A stretch of DNA of 64,000 bases from NCBI GenBank assembly GCA_016617855.1, contig JAECUM010004313.1, positions 1-64,000 of the forward strand, given 5' to 3'. The position numbers were made by a program, and so were the translations under genes. Under the pieces are notes generated by a model, which saw nothing but the letters and a program-made list of their open reading frames with translations, searched no databases and was not told the origin of the DNA. Origin of the DNA: Megalonaias nervosa (taxonomy: Eukaryota; Mollusca; Bivalvia; Unionida; Unionidae). Positions 21,247 through 30,515 of this stretch are shown piece by piece (position 1 is the first letter of the stretch; each line of letters begins with the position of its first letter).

Positions 21247-21768
21247 ATGATATGTAACTGCGATTCTGACAGAGATTTATGTCTCGAGCAAAATAAAATT
21301 GTCACATACTGCCAACGTTGTAACAACAGAGAAATAATTGGAACAAGTATAGATATACATAAAGTAATTGGCAAATTGCCAAAACCAAAAGGAGGCTGGA
21401 CATTGCCAGGCCATAAATATACTGGACCTTATAATCCGCTAGATAAACAACTAGATGAAAACAATAATCCGCTGCCAGGACAAGAACCTTACAATCAAGT
21501 TGATGCAATAGCAATGCGTCATGACATTTGTTATCGTGACATTGAACGCCCTGATAACGTTCGTGTAGAAAACTCAAAATCAGATTGTGATAAAGTAATG
21601 TTAGACGAACTTCGTGATATGGAACCGACAAATATGCGAGAACGTTTTGATAGAAGGCTGGTACAGGGTTTTATTGGAGCAAAATATAAATTAGGACTCG
21701 GAAAGGAATTGTATGATGATCTAGCAGCTGAACTACACAAACCTAAAAAAAAAGTTTACGAGACGTAA
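21247..21768 (+). CDS. Parvovirus-type phospholipase A2 domain (N-part of PLA2-integrase ORF)
   Basis: A 173-residue frame. Residues 3-25 hold CxC and CxxC pairs (a possible zinc knuckle). Residues 58-69 'YTGPYNPLDKQL' form a calcium-loop-like segment, and residues 92-96 'HDICY' carry the His-Asp catalytic pair, followed by a helix with 'SDCDKVML'. This is the PLA2 fold of parvovirus VP1-unique regions, known also from Polintons; it opens endosomal membranes during entry. The last residues 'ELHKPKKK' are the usual junction into Polinton integrases. An A9 run (21,745-21,753) shifts the frame there, so PLA2 and integrase were probably one polyprotein whose link is broken. Confidence 0.85.
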   Translation: MICNCDSDRDLCLEQNKIVTYCQRCNNREIIGTSIDIHKVIGKLPKPKGGWTLPGHKYTGPYNPLDKQLDENNNPLPGQEPYNQVDAIAMRHDICYRDIERPDNVRVENSKSDCDKVMLDELRDMEPTNMRERFDRRLVQGFIGAKYKLGLGKELYDDLAAELHKPKKKVYET

Positions 21769-22604
21769 AGTTGTCGCAAATGCCGTTGATGATATCTGGG
21801 CGAGAGATTTAGTTGATGTAACAAATCTTGCTCAGTTTAACGATAACAAAAAGTACTTGTTTAACGTTGTAGATATTTTCAGCAAATACGCGTTTAGTGT
21901 ACCTGTTTCGGATAAGACAGGAACGTCGATCACTGATGCGCTAAAACAAATAATAACAACCGCCGAAAGAAAACCAAATGAAATCTGGACTGATCATGGA
22001 GCAGAGTTTTTCAATAAAAAGTTCGAGCAGTTTCTAGAACAAAATAACATTAAAAAATATGTTACAGGAAACGAGGGAAAAAGTGTTGTCGTTGAAAGAT
22101 TTAATCGCACGCTAAACGAGCTGATACATAAACATTTGACAGCTAAAAACACGAATAGGTATATCGATGATCTTCCTCAAATCGTTGACAAGTACAATAA
22201 CACGAAACATCGAACCATCAAAATGTCACCCAATGATGCTATTGAAAATCCGATATTAGCAAACGAAAACATGTACCGCAGGCATAAATTTAAAGTGGGT
22301 GATAAAGTTAGAATCTCTCTGACTAAAAAAAACATTTGAAAAAGGATTTACTCCAAACTGGAGCGAAAAAGTATTTGTAGTTGACAAAGTACTTTTAACA
22401 ATGCCTGTGACATACGCGTTAAAATATCTGGCAGGGGAGCCGATCATAGGCAGTTTTTATGAACAAGAACTACAGAAAACTGAACAAGATGTTTTCGTTA
22501 TCGAAAAAGTGATTAGGAAAAAAGGCAATAAAAGTTTAGTCAAATGGCGTGGGTATAGCGATAAATTTAATAGTTGGATCCCAACCAAGCAAATTATGAA
22601 ATAA
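21753..22604 (+). pseudogene. Retrovirus-type integrase with chromodomain, frameshifted
   Basis: After the A9 shift the frame reads 'DDIWARDLVDV' (first catalytic Asp), 'FSKYAF', 'EIWTDHGAEFF' (second Asp) and 'VVERFNRTL' (catalytic Glu), giving the D,D,E triad of the rve fold. A second shift at an A8 run (22,325-22,332) separates this from the C-terminal part. That part has an SH3-like segment, 'GSFYEQELQKT', and a chromodomain with 'KWRGYSDKFNSWIP'. Such Polinton integrases insert the linear genome with 6-bp target duplications, and the chromodomain probably guides them to modified histones. Two indels make it inactive as read. Confidence 0.92.
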
Positions 22605-23109
22605 TGTTTTTATAAATTTCCTCGTACTTACGTTTGATAGATTTACATTTTACTGGTTTACATAACGATATTAGATATTGCCTGCGATCGTCAGAGATCG
22701 TCATCAAATTAAAACTTTTGACAAATATGAAATCGAATTTTATATTTTTCTGTCGACCTGGAATTTTGATGTTTAAAAAAGGTTTGATAAGCTGCCAAAA
22801 TATTTGTTGTTCGGCAACAGTAAAATTAAATTTTATTATTTTTTTAGCAATGTGATACTTGACATTATATCTTCCAGTTGTTGGTCTTCTATAATTTGAT
22901 CTGTCAGTGATAGTAATTATTTCATCATCGTCAGATTCGTTGTTGTACAAAATATCATCTTCGCTATAACTAGCAGATTTGTCTATCATATTGTTAGAGT
23001 TTGTAATATTGTCTGCGATTGTGTTATTGGTGATTGTATCTCTAGAGATGAAATCTCCTGCGGTTGTATCTTCCGCATATATTTCAGCAAGTCATTTCAT
23101 CAAATCCAT
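22594..23109 (-). pseudogene. Polinton protein of unknown function, one nonsense codon
   Basis: The full frame starts at an ATG at 23,109, right after a TATTATAAT element, and would give about 172 residues. A TGA at codon 6 (23,094-23,092) interrupts it; translation could restart at the ATG at 22,989, leaving 131 residues. The N-terminal third is acidic and Asn/Ser-rich. The C-terminal half is helical and basic, with aromatic 'WQLIKPFLNI' and 'FDFIFVKSFNLM' stretches and a Cys-Lys-Pro segment. The W-x-x-(I/L)-K-P block recalls a conserved module in some giant-virus and virophage proteins, but I cannot name it. Its 3' end overlaps the convergent integrase by 11 bases. It is probably co-transcribed with the HNH gene 14 bases upstream. 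Confidence 0.6.
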
Positions 23110-23123
23110 ATTATAATATACTT

Positions 23124-23957
23124 TTATCTAATTATGAGGTAATGTGTACAATCATCGTATGTAAAGATGATCCAATCATTATATCTACTTGAAAAAGCTG
23201 ATCTTGTTGTTCCGTCGGCAGCAAATTTTACTGACCTGGGATATATCTTATAGTACCGAGCAGCAGATGAAATCGAAGGAAACTTGATTTTCTTATTTAT
23301 TTTAAGATTAAGTGAAACAACAGGTTTTGCCGGACATCTAAAATTAATACCACCACCTCGTCGTTTTCTCACATTTTCCTTCTGGGTAGCTAGCTCCAAA
23401 TTCCACAGTCGATTGTCAGTCTTCACATCATTGATGTGATTAATAACCAAACCATCGGGTATAGGTCCGTTAAACACCTCGTAAACAAACCTGTGCGATA
23501 GACAATTAACAAAATCTGTTAGTGTCCCTCTGACAGTTACTTGAGGATATCCCATGTTACTTATAACACCAACAACTTTTTTAGTTTTTCTGTTTCTAAT
23601 AATACCGCGATCGTTGGCCTCGTATAAATCAAATACCGGGTGTGGCTGAAACTCATCTTGTAAAGATAAGTTTTCGATATTGTCATCAGTGACCGCACCG
23701 TTAACATGATATACACGCTGTCCTTCTGGAATATCATCGCAGAACAAAGTATAAATAAAATCTTTTCTAAGCATTTCAATTCTCTCGGTATTATCACCTT
23801 TGACACTGATCTTATAACCCGCTGGCGTTGCTTCACCCATCGGATGTTTGTACTGGACAAGTATCACCGAACCTAATGCATTTCCAGCGTATAGCTTATA
23901 CTTGGGGTGAACGTAATAATATTCTTGCTCGTTTACGCTTGTCAGATTTTGTGTCAT
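23124..23957 (-). CDS. Double HNH homing endonuclease with NUMOD-like tail
   Basis: An intact 277-residue protein. Two similar domains lie in tandem: residues 17-100 and 106-198. Each starts with 'HP(K/V)(Y/F)(K/D)LY', has a beta hairpin, then a helix before 'IP(E/D)G'. The second domain has a complete HNH core, 'INHINDVKTDN' with 'LWNLEL' (172-189). In the first domain the core is degraded to 'YHVNGAVTDDN' (83-93), so it is probably inactive and used for binding. Residues 222-248 look like a NUMOD1 helix-turn-helix. The likely role is site-specific DNA cleavage, as homing endonuclease or genome-processing nuclease. It diverges from the polymerase gene. That it is intact between broken genes is of interest. 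Confidence 0.85.
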   Translation of the reverse strand: MTQNLTSVNEQEYYYVHPKYKLYAGNALGSVILVQYKHPMGEATPAGYKISVKGDNTERIEMLRKDFIYTLFCDDIPEGQRVYHVNGAVTDDNIENLSLQDEFQPHPVFDLYEANDRGIIRNRKTKKVVGVISNMGYPQVTVRGTLTDFVNCLSHRFVYEVFNGPIPDGLVINHINDVKTDNRLWNLELATQKENVRKRRGGGINFRCPAKPVVSLNLKINKKIKFPSISSAARYYKIYPRSVKFAADGTTRSAFSSRYNDWIIFTYDDCTHYLIIR

Positions 23958-24082
23958 TATATTATAGTAATTTTTATAACTCTAATTGTTTGTTCAGCTG
24001 GCGTGTGGTTAGTTATCGATCGAACAATCAATACTATAGTATAGCAGTGCTGAAATTACGTGATATAGCCAAGAAGAGCCTT

Positions 24083-27000
24083 ATGGGAGAACCTGAAAAA
24101 ATAGCGACTGCTTTCACAGGATTTGACAACAGTTATCGGTTTGATAAACAAATCGTACTGGTAAATTTTAATGCAACAAATCTTTACCACCTGTTAGAAC
24201 CAACTGTCAAACGTGAACTTGAAAAACATAATAGTATAAGACTATTGGTGCAATATCATATTATATTTTCAAAGATCCTTGTGACAGAGGAATCGACTGA
24301 CAAGGAAACTGCAGACTCTTATATTAATGCAAAATCAAGACGTGTTTTGATTGGGACTGATCTTTTGTCACTAGCTAATGAAATACACCAAGAAATTTGG
24401 AAAAAGATAGAAGAATTTACCGAATTGGGTTCGGGTTGGAAGTTTGAAATGATCAGGGAACTTTTATTTCACACAATAAAATATAACGTATTACGCGGTA
24501 GTTCGTATATTGACCTGCCACCAAAAATAAAAAATAAGAAATGCTGTATAAACGTAAAGAACGTCGATAACAGATGTTTCCAATGGGCTATTCTTTCCGC
24601 GCTATTTCCAGCAGAAAAAGATGCTGGTCGTGTTGACAAGTACATTAGTCACGTATCAAAATTAAATTTTAAAGACATTGACTTTCCAGTTGTACAAAAT
24701 CAAATACCAAAGTTTGAAAAGCAAAATAATGTTTCGATCAACGTTTTCGGACTAGATGAAAAAGAAAACGTCTATCCGAGATATATTTCAGAAAAAGCTT
24801 CACAATCGACAATAAACTTGCTGTTTTATAAAAATTATTACGTTTGGATTAAAAACTTTAATGGACTAGTTGGCAGACAGTATAGTAAAGATAAAAATAA
24901 AAAGTTCTTCTGTTATCGCTGCTTGCATGGTTGTACAGACAATGAAACATTACAAAAACATTTGCAGTACTATAGTGACGTACAACGAATAACAATGCCG
25001 TCCAAAGAAAATAGTGTGTTACAGTTTGTCAATAATAATCACAAACTAAAAATTCCTTTCGTCATATACGCTGATTTCGAATGCTTACTTCAGCCTGTAC
25101 TTGGCACAGAAAATAATCCTGACAAATCAAGTACAAGAAAAACTCAAAATCATGTTCCATGTGGGGTAGCGTACAAGATAGTTTGCTGTACTGATTCGAA
25201 CTTATCCAAACCAATCAAACTATATCGCGGTAAAAATCCAGCTGTCTGGCTTCTCAAGCAGTTGATCAGCGAAGTTGATAATATATTTAATCGTTTGAAA
25301 AGAGTAACTCCAATGATAAAACTGACATCTCAGGAAGAATCTGATCACGAGCAAGCGGAATTTTGTCATATTTGTGAAAAAGCTTTTGATGATAACAAGA
25401 AAGTACGTGACCATTGCCATCTAACAGGACAGTACCTTGGAGCGGCTCATGATCAGTGCAATTTAAAATTTCATGCCCCAGATTTTATTCCAGTTATTCT
25501 TCACAACTTTCGAGGATATGATAGCCAGATTATCGTAGAAGCTTTTGGTGATCCTGACGTAAAATCTCGTTTAAAACTCGATAACGTAATCAAATGCATT
25601 CCAAATAATTTTGAAAAGTATATGTCAGTTACTTTAGGTAAGTTGCGTTTTATTGACAGCTTACAGTTTATGGCAGCATCGTTAGATGAGCTAGTAAAAG
25701 GTTGTAGTAAGTTTGATAACCTACGAGACTGTTTTGGAGATAAATTTAATCTACTAGCTAAAAAAGGAGCATTTCCGTACGAGTATCTCGACGATTGGAG
25801 TAAATTTGATGAAACCTCGCTACCTGACAAGGACAAATTTTATTCGCAACTTAAAAATGAAAATATAACCGATGATGAATACAAATATGCACAAGATATC
25901 TGGAAAGAATTTGATTGTAAGACGTTTGGCGATTATCATGATTTGTATCTAAAAACTGACGTGTTATTGCTGGCGGACGTATTTGAAAGTTTTCGAGAAG
26001 TGAGTTATAACAATTATGGACTAGATCCTTGTTGGTATTATTCTGCTCCCGGGCTGTCGTGGGACGCATTGTTAAAGTTTAGTAAAGTAAGGTTAGAATT
26101 ACTGACTGACGTTGATATGTTCAATTTTATCGAAAAAGGTATCCGAGGCGGTATTAGCGTGATAACAAAGAAATACGCCGAAGCAAACAACAAATACCTA
26201 AAAGAGTATAATCCTAAGCTTCCTTCGAAGTATATAATTTATCTAGATTGTAATAATTTGCACGGTTATTCTATGGCAGAACCAATGCCTTTTGGTGGAT
26301 TTCGTTGGATTACAGCTGATCAATTTCTATCGGAGACAGAAAAAAAGATACCCGACGATGTTTCATACTTCGTTGAGGTTGATCTCGATTATCCAACTTG
26401 GCTACACAATTTACACAACGATTATCCTTTCTGTGCGGAATCGATGGTAATAGATTATAGTACGTTATCTCAGGAACAACAAGCGTTAGCATCATCAAGA
26501 CAAAATTCTATGGTAAAAAAACTAGTACCAAATTTACTCAATAAGCGAAATTATGTTTTACATTACAAAGTTTAAAACAAGCAGTAGATGCTGGTCTTGT
26601 TTTGAGAAAAGTTCATCGTGTACTAAAATTTAATCAGTCACCTTGGATGAAAGGTTATATTAACTCAAACACTTCGAGAAGAGCTGCAGCAAAAACCGAT
26701 TTTGAAAAAAACTTCTTTAAGCTCATGAACAATTCCGTTTTTGGTAAGACGATGGAAAATATTAGAAAACGCGTAAATATCGAGCTAGTTAATGATATCA
26801 ATCGCAGAAACAAACTTGTGTCAGACGATGATTTTGTTAGCATGAAAATTTTTAATGAAAATCTTGTCGCGATACAAAGAAGAAAAACAAATCTGAAACT
26901 AAACAAGCCAATTTACGTTGGAGCTTCCGTGTTAGATTTATCGAAATGGCTCATGTACGATTTTCATTATAATTTTGTTAAAAATCAGTGGCCGTCCAGT

Positions 27001-27500
27001 AGACTATTGTTTACTGATACCGACTCGCTCGTGTATGAAATCAAATGTGAGGACGTCTATCAGGATATATTTGATAATCGACATCTGTTTGATCTTTCCT
27101 ATTACCCTCGTGACAGTAAATTTCATGACGACACAAATAAAAAGGTTATTGGTAAGTTCAAAGATGAAATGAACTCGAGCACCATTAAATATTTTATTGG
27201 ATTACGCAGTAAAATGTACGCGGTATTGCTAGATAATAATAAAATAACGAAAAAGGCAAAAGGTCTGCCTCGCGATTTTGTTAAAAAGTTTATGAAATTT
27301 GATGGCTTGATGGCGGTGTTAGTTTTATAAGAGCAATGGCTATTTGAACGAATCATCATAAACTTGAAACAGATGTCATTATCAAACGCGGATTGAGTAA
27401 TTTTGATGACAAACGTTATTGCGAAAATGGAGTAGATACATTTGCACTTGGTTATTGTTTTGATGATAGATCTATACTCGATATTATATTCGATGACTAA
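24083..27500 (+). pseudogene. Protein-primed DNA polymerase B (pPolB), late breaks
   Basis: About 1,130 codons. I chose the ATG at 24,083 because upstream codons overlap the HNH promoter region. An N-terminal 'INVKNVDNRCFQW' block and a Cys/His knuckle ('CYRCLHGC') are followed by ExoI 'YADFE' (about 25,061-25,084), an Endo VII-like zinc insertion ('CHIC...DHCHLTG', about 25,360-25,460), ExoII 'NFRGYDS', ExoIII 'YLKTDVLLLADVF', motif A 'DCNNLHGYSM', motif B 'NNSVFGKTM' and motif C 'TDTDS' (about 27,010-27,030). All catalytic carboxylates are present. The frame breaks near 26,570 and 27,320, and there is a TGA at 27,345. It replicates the element using a terminal protein as primer. Confidence 0.93.
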
Positions 27501-27531
27501 TGTATGAAATTTTATCTAAACTTTAGAAATA

Positions 27532-27985
27532 ATGTTTGAAAATTTGACAGTCACAAATAGTTATAATAGCAAGATCAAATATCTAATGATGGGCGGCAAA
27601 CAGTTGACAGTTGAAATTAATAATGAAACATCAGGTATATGTTTTACCGCAGTTTGAGACAAGCTAAAACTTTCTCTTACCAGATCTGATGACAGCGAGT
27701 ATTTCAATTACCTTGAACAATTGAGCCAGAAGTTGTTAGCGGAATTTAAAAACCTTCACAATCCGATCAGCCAACAAAAATATACTAAACTTACAATCGA
27801 TCTTGATCGATCAAAAGTATATTTTATCGACAAAAAAATATCCTCTTAACAAATCGCAAATAAAAGATTTATTTGAGTCTCGTCGCTGTGTGAGCGGTAA
27901 AGTAAAGTTTAGTCTCTACTATCGTGATGATGAAATATTTCTAATATCAACAGTAGAAACATTGATAATTGGTGATGAGGTATAA
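27532..27985 (+). pseudogene. Small Polinton gene downstream of pPolB, two breaks
   Basis: An ATG at 27,532 opens a frame of about 150 codons. It is interrupted by a TGA at 27,655-27,657 (a one-base change from Trp is the simplest explanation) and by an indel at an A7 run (27,832-27,838). It continues to a stop at 27,983. The protein is mixed alpha/beta, with Lys/Leu/Ser-rich stretches and alternating hydrophobic strands at the end. I do not recognise a family. Position after the polymerase and small size would suit a single-strand DNA-binding or replication accessory protein, but nothing in the sequence proves it. Confidence 0.5.
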
Positions 27986-28360
27986 ATAATATATGAAAAA
28001 TGCCATTTACTTGATTCCGCTCGGTGAAGACGTCCTCTTGAAAATGCCTCAGAAGGAAATTTTACCTGCCTTATATACTAATAGATCTGCGTAGGCGTTT
28101 TTCTAGAAATTCCATGTGATTATGAGTCATTCTAGAAATTCCATGATTATGAGTCATTTTGCGTGAGCGTTTTCTGGAATGTTCTGACACATCTCCGCGT
28201 GACGTTGCAGTATGACTAAGACATGTTACCTGGCTTGGTTGATGTGTGATTGATTTTCAGACTGCGTACATCAAAGGCTTGGCTTATAGAGAGTATTGAT
28301 TGATTTCCAGATTACATTACCTTATGCAACATCTGTTAGGTACACATGTAATATATTAGT
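27986..28360 (+). other. Sub-terminal region with short direct repeat
   Basis: No convincing gene. A 33-codon frame at 27,993-28,094 has an ATG after AATAATAT but no recognisable motif. A direct repeat of 29 and 27 bp (28,101-28,129 and 28,130-28,156, unit beginning ttctagaaattccatg) contains palindromic ttctagaa. Such sub-terminal repeats could be binding sites for replication or integration proteins. Confidence 0.5.
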
Positions 28361-28540
28361 GTAAAAAGTATAGGATTATATCTGAGCTAGAATCGGCCTC
28401 TTGATTTTGAGAAAAATAAAAAAAAAATCGTTTGGGGTGGGAGTTTTAAGGTAGAGAGAGGGGTAATTTGTATTTGTTCTGAGAGAGGGAAGGGGTGGAG
28501 AGAGGTCTTTGAGCTAGAATCGGCCTTTTCCCTTACTACT
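28361..28540 (-). repeat. Right terminal inverted repeat
   Basis: About 180 bp, matching the left TIR in reverse complement: inner 'aagtataggattatatctg', the central cgtttggggtggga and gagagaggtct blocks, and outer CCCTTACTACT ending at 28,540. A border motif gagctagaatcggcc occurs on both sides of the single internal unit (28,382 and 28,511), where the left TIR has gcgcag borders. Confidence 0.9.
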
Positions 28541-28930
28541 GCAAACTGTACGTGGCTGTTTGCAAGTGCTACTTTTCTTCTGCATTAATGTAAATGGCTG
28601 CTTGCAAGTGCTACATTCATAGTTCCATCCATGTATATTGTATTCTTCCTTCTGCGTCATTGTATCTTGCTTTTTGCCAAACGCTGAATCCATTCTGTAA
28701 TTTGTCGAAATGCAAATGCTATGTCAGTTATTACAAATTTATATTCTATTTATAAACTTGCCATATTACAAATTACATCATTCCAACTCCTGATTTCATT
28801 TAGATTTGACCTTGCAACAATCTAATTTTGTCAGTATCGTCTTTCTTGTCCAACTCGTGTCGCCATCTGTTGTAATAATGGGATACCAGTATTACCATGG
28901 CATTATGACAACAGATGGCGCTCTAAATTT
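28541..28930 (+). repeat. Moderately repeated sequence, Polinton target (copy A)
   Basis: This stretch starts exactly at the Polinton end with gcaaactgtacgtggctg. It matches 54,411-54,880 over most of its length, with substitutions and a few indels. Sub-repeats of the type 'ctgcttgcaagtgctac' occur in both. Near the end both copies read 'cattatgaca(a/g)cagatggcgct'. Copy B shows the uninterrupted sequence across the integration point. No coding capacity is seen. Confidence 0.85.
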
Positions 28931-30419
28931 CCAAGTTTTGCCATGAATAAAAATAGTGAATGCTCCTCACGGGAAGTTAGATTGCTTTACGGCACTAATT
29001 TTGTGTGGCTAGCAGCCTATGAAGAACTTTCTAGACCAAAGTGTGGAGAAAAAAAAAAGTTGTAATTCTTTCAGTCCCGTCTTTTTTAGGTGCAAGTTGG
29101 CGACGAATTTGTAATCGTTCTCTAAAACCATGTGCTTTTTCAAAGATCTAAGTGATTTGTAGCACCTTAACAAAACAAAAACGCCATCACAACAGCAGGG
29201 TGGTCTTAGACCAGGTCTATCTACAACCCCGCTGGCCACATGAACCAAAACATGTAGAGTTAGCGGGCCATACATGCTATTATAGAACTTATTTTTGTAT
29301 GAGCGCGGGCCAAACAAAAGATTCCAGCGGGCCTACAGGTTGGACCACAGGGGTTCGTTACAAAGAAAATTGAGTATCCGTCCATGAATCAAGGGATGGG
29401 GGGGGGGTCTTACCTGTAACACACCTTGGACCACCCTGCATTACAGGACTGTACTGTCATATCATGAACTCCCCAGTTTTGACGCACTTAAGCATTGGCT
29501 TTCACGTTTTCATAAATATACTTCTTTCATAGTGATATCTCTCATTATTTTGGAAGTATTAGTCATTTTAGAAAAGTATGGATCAGAAGCGACAGTCGTC
29601 AGAATGATATATTCCATCGTACATTTCTTCACAAGCTTTCAACAGACAAACCCTGGTCGTAAAGATCGTATAGTACGTCACCCATTTTGATACACCACAC
29701 AGAAGTGATACTATTGTACATATTATCTGGCGAAAATAATATATTTCAAAATAACATCAATAGCACATAAAATAAAGATTGGAGCACACACACACCCAGC
29801 CCTCTATTTATTGATGGATAGATATAATTTTCTTTGTAAAGAGCATCTGTACATCTCACTGCCTAAATAAACAGCTTGTAAGGTCAACTGACGGGAATGA
29901 GGGGAATGACTAATCACCCCAGGACACCAAAACTTATACACTGATATGCTTAAGCTGATATGTATCATTATGACTAGTATCTAAGTTTTTGAAAGACGTG
30001 TATCTTTTACTTAAGTAGTTGTGTTATACTGCAACTTTGTGACACTGTTAATGTAAATACAAATTTCATCATGTATCATCAATCACTGAAAACAATAATA
30101 CTAGAAATAGCTCATATTTATTAATTTCTTAAATGGGGGGGAAGGGTTCATTAACAGTAATATCTAAAAATCATGTGATGAAATCAGTATTGTTTAGTTA
30201 AATATGTACATGTATGTTTGTCATGTGTATTTTGTGCATTTACCGTGAATTCTCTTCTTTCATGCAGTTAAAATAAGTTTTGATTGTTTCAAAAACACCT
30301 TGACACATTCGCAGATTTGAGTACTCATAAAAGTGTCCATTATTTGAAAACCACACAAATTAATATCTATAAAAGTGAATTTATGGTAATTGTTCTTAAA
30401 CTTTATTTTTTATTTGCAG
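28931..30419. other. No gene recognised
   Basis: AT-rich sequence with a G8-9 run at about 29,398-29,407 and a short (CA)n at about 29,787. Earlier exons of the host gene starting at or before 30,420 could lie here, but I found no convincing splice-bounded frame. Confidence 0.35.
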
Positions 30420-30515
30420 GTAGATGCACAGAAAGAAGAATGTTTATCATGTGGGCCGATGATTGTTGTTTGAATGCTCAGAGAACATGTATCATTCTGC
30501 AGGAAAGGTTCTCAT
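30420..30515 (+). CDS. Exon: Cys/His knuckle, in-frame TGA
   Basis: A 96-nt phase 0-0 exon between a pyrimidine-rich TTTGCAG acceptor and a GTAAGT donor. In the frame compatible with later exons it encodes a C-x2-C pair ('ECLSCG') and an 'REHVSFC' H-x3-C pair, as in C2HC or UBZ-type fingers. Between them is TGA (30,471-30,473) followed at once by ATG. The TGA is either a disabling mutation or marks the end of a 5' leader. Confidence 0.55.

Larger units (their letters stand above)
12937..28540 (+). mobile_element. Polinton/Maverick (adintovirus-like) element
   Basis: A 15.6-kb element with terminal inverted repeats beginning AGTAGTAAGGG at the left (12,937) and ending CCCTTACTACT at the right (28,540). 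It encodes all hallmark Polinton proteins: protein-primed DNA polymerase B, retrovirus-type integrase with chromodomain, FtsK/HerA-type packaging ATPase, adenain-like protease, double-jelly-roll major capsid and single-jelly-roll minor capsid proteins. Size and AG...CT termini match the family. Many coding frames are broken by single-base indels or stops, so this copy is probably not autonomous as read. No 6-bp target duplication is present, because the two flanks do not match. Distinctive cargo includes a phage-type fibre, a two-TM SLATT-like protein and a double HNH nuclease. Confidence 0.97.

Noticed and set aside
23828..24082. N-terminal extension of pPolB back to 23,828
   Set aside because: The extension overlaps the HNH coding region in antisense and lacks polymerase-like sequence; the ATG at 24,083 is the first plausible start.
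30471..30473. TGA as a selenocysteine codon
   Set aside because: No selenoprotein family resembles this exon and no SECIS-like element was noticed; a stop or leader boundary is simpler.
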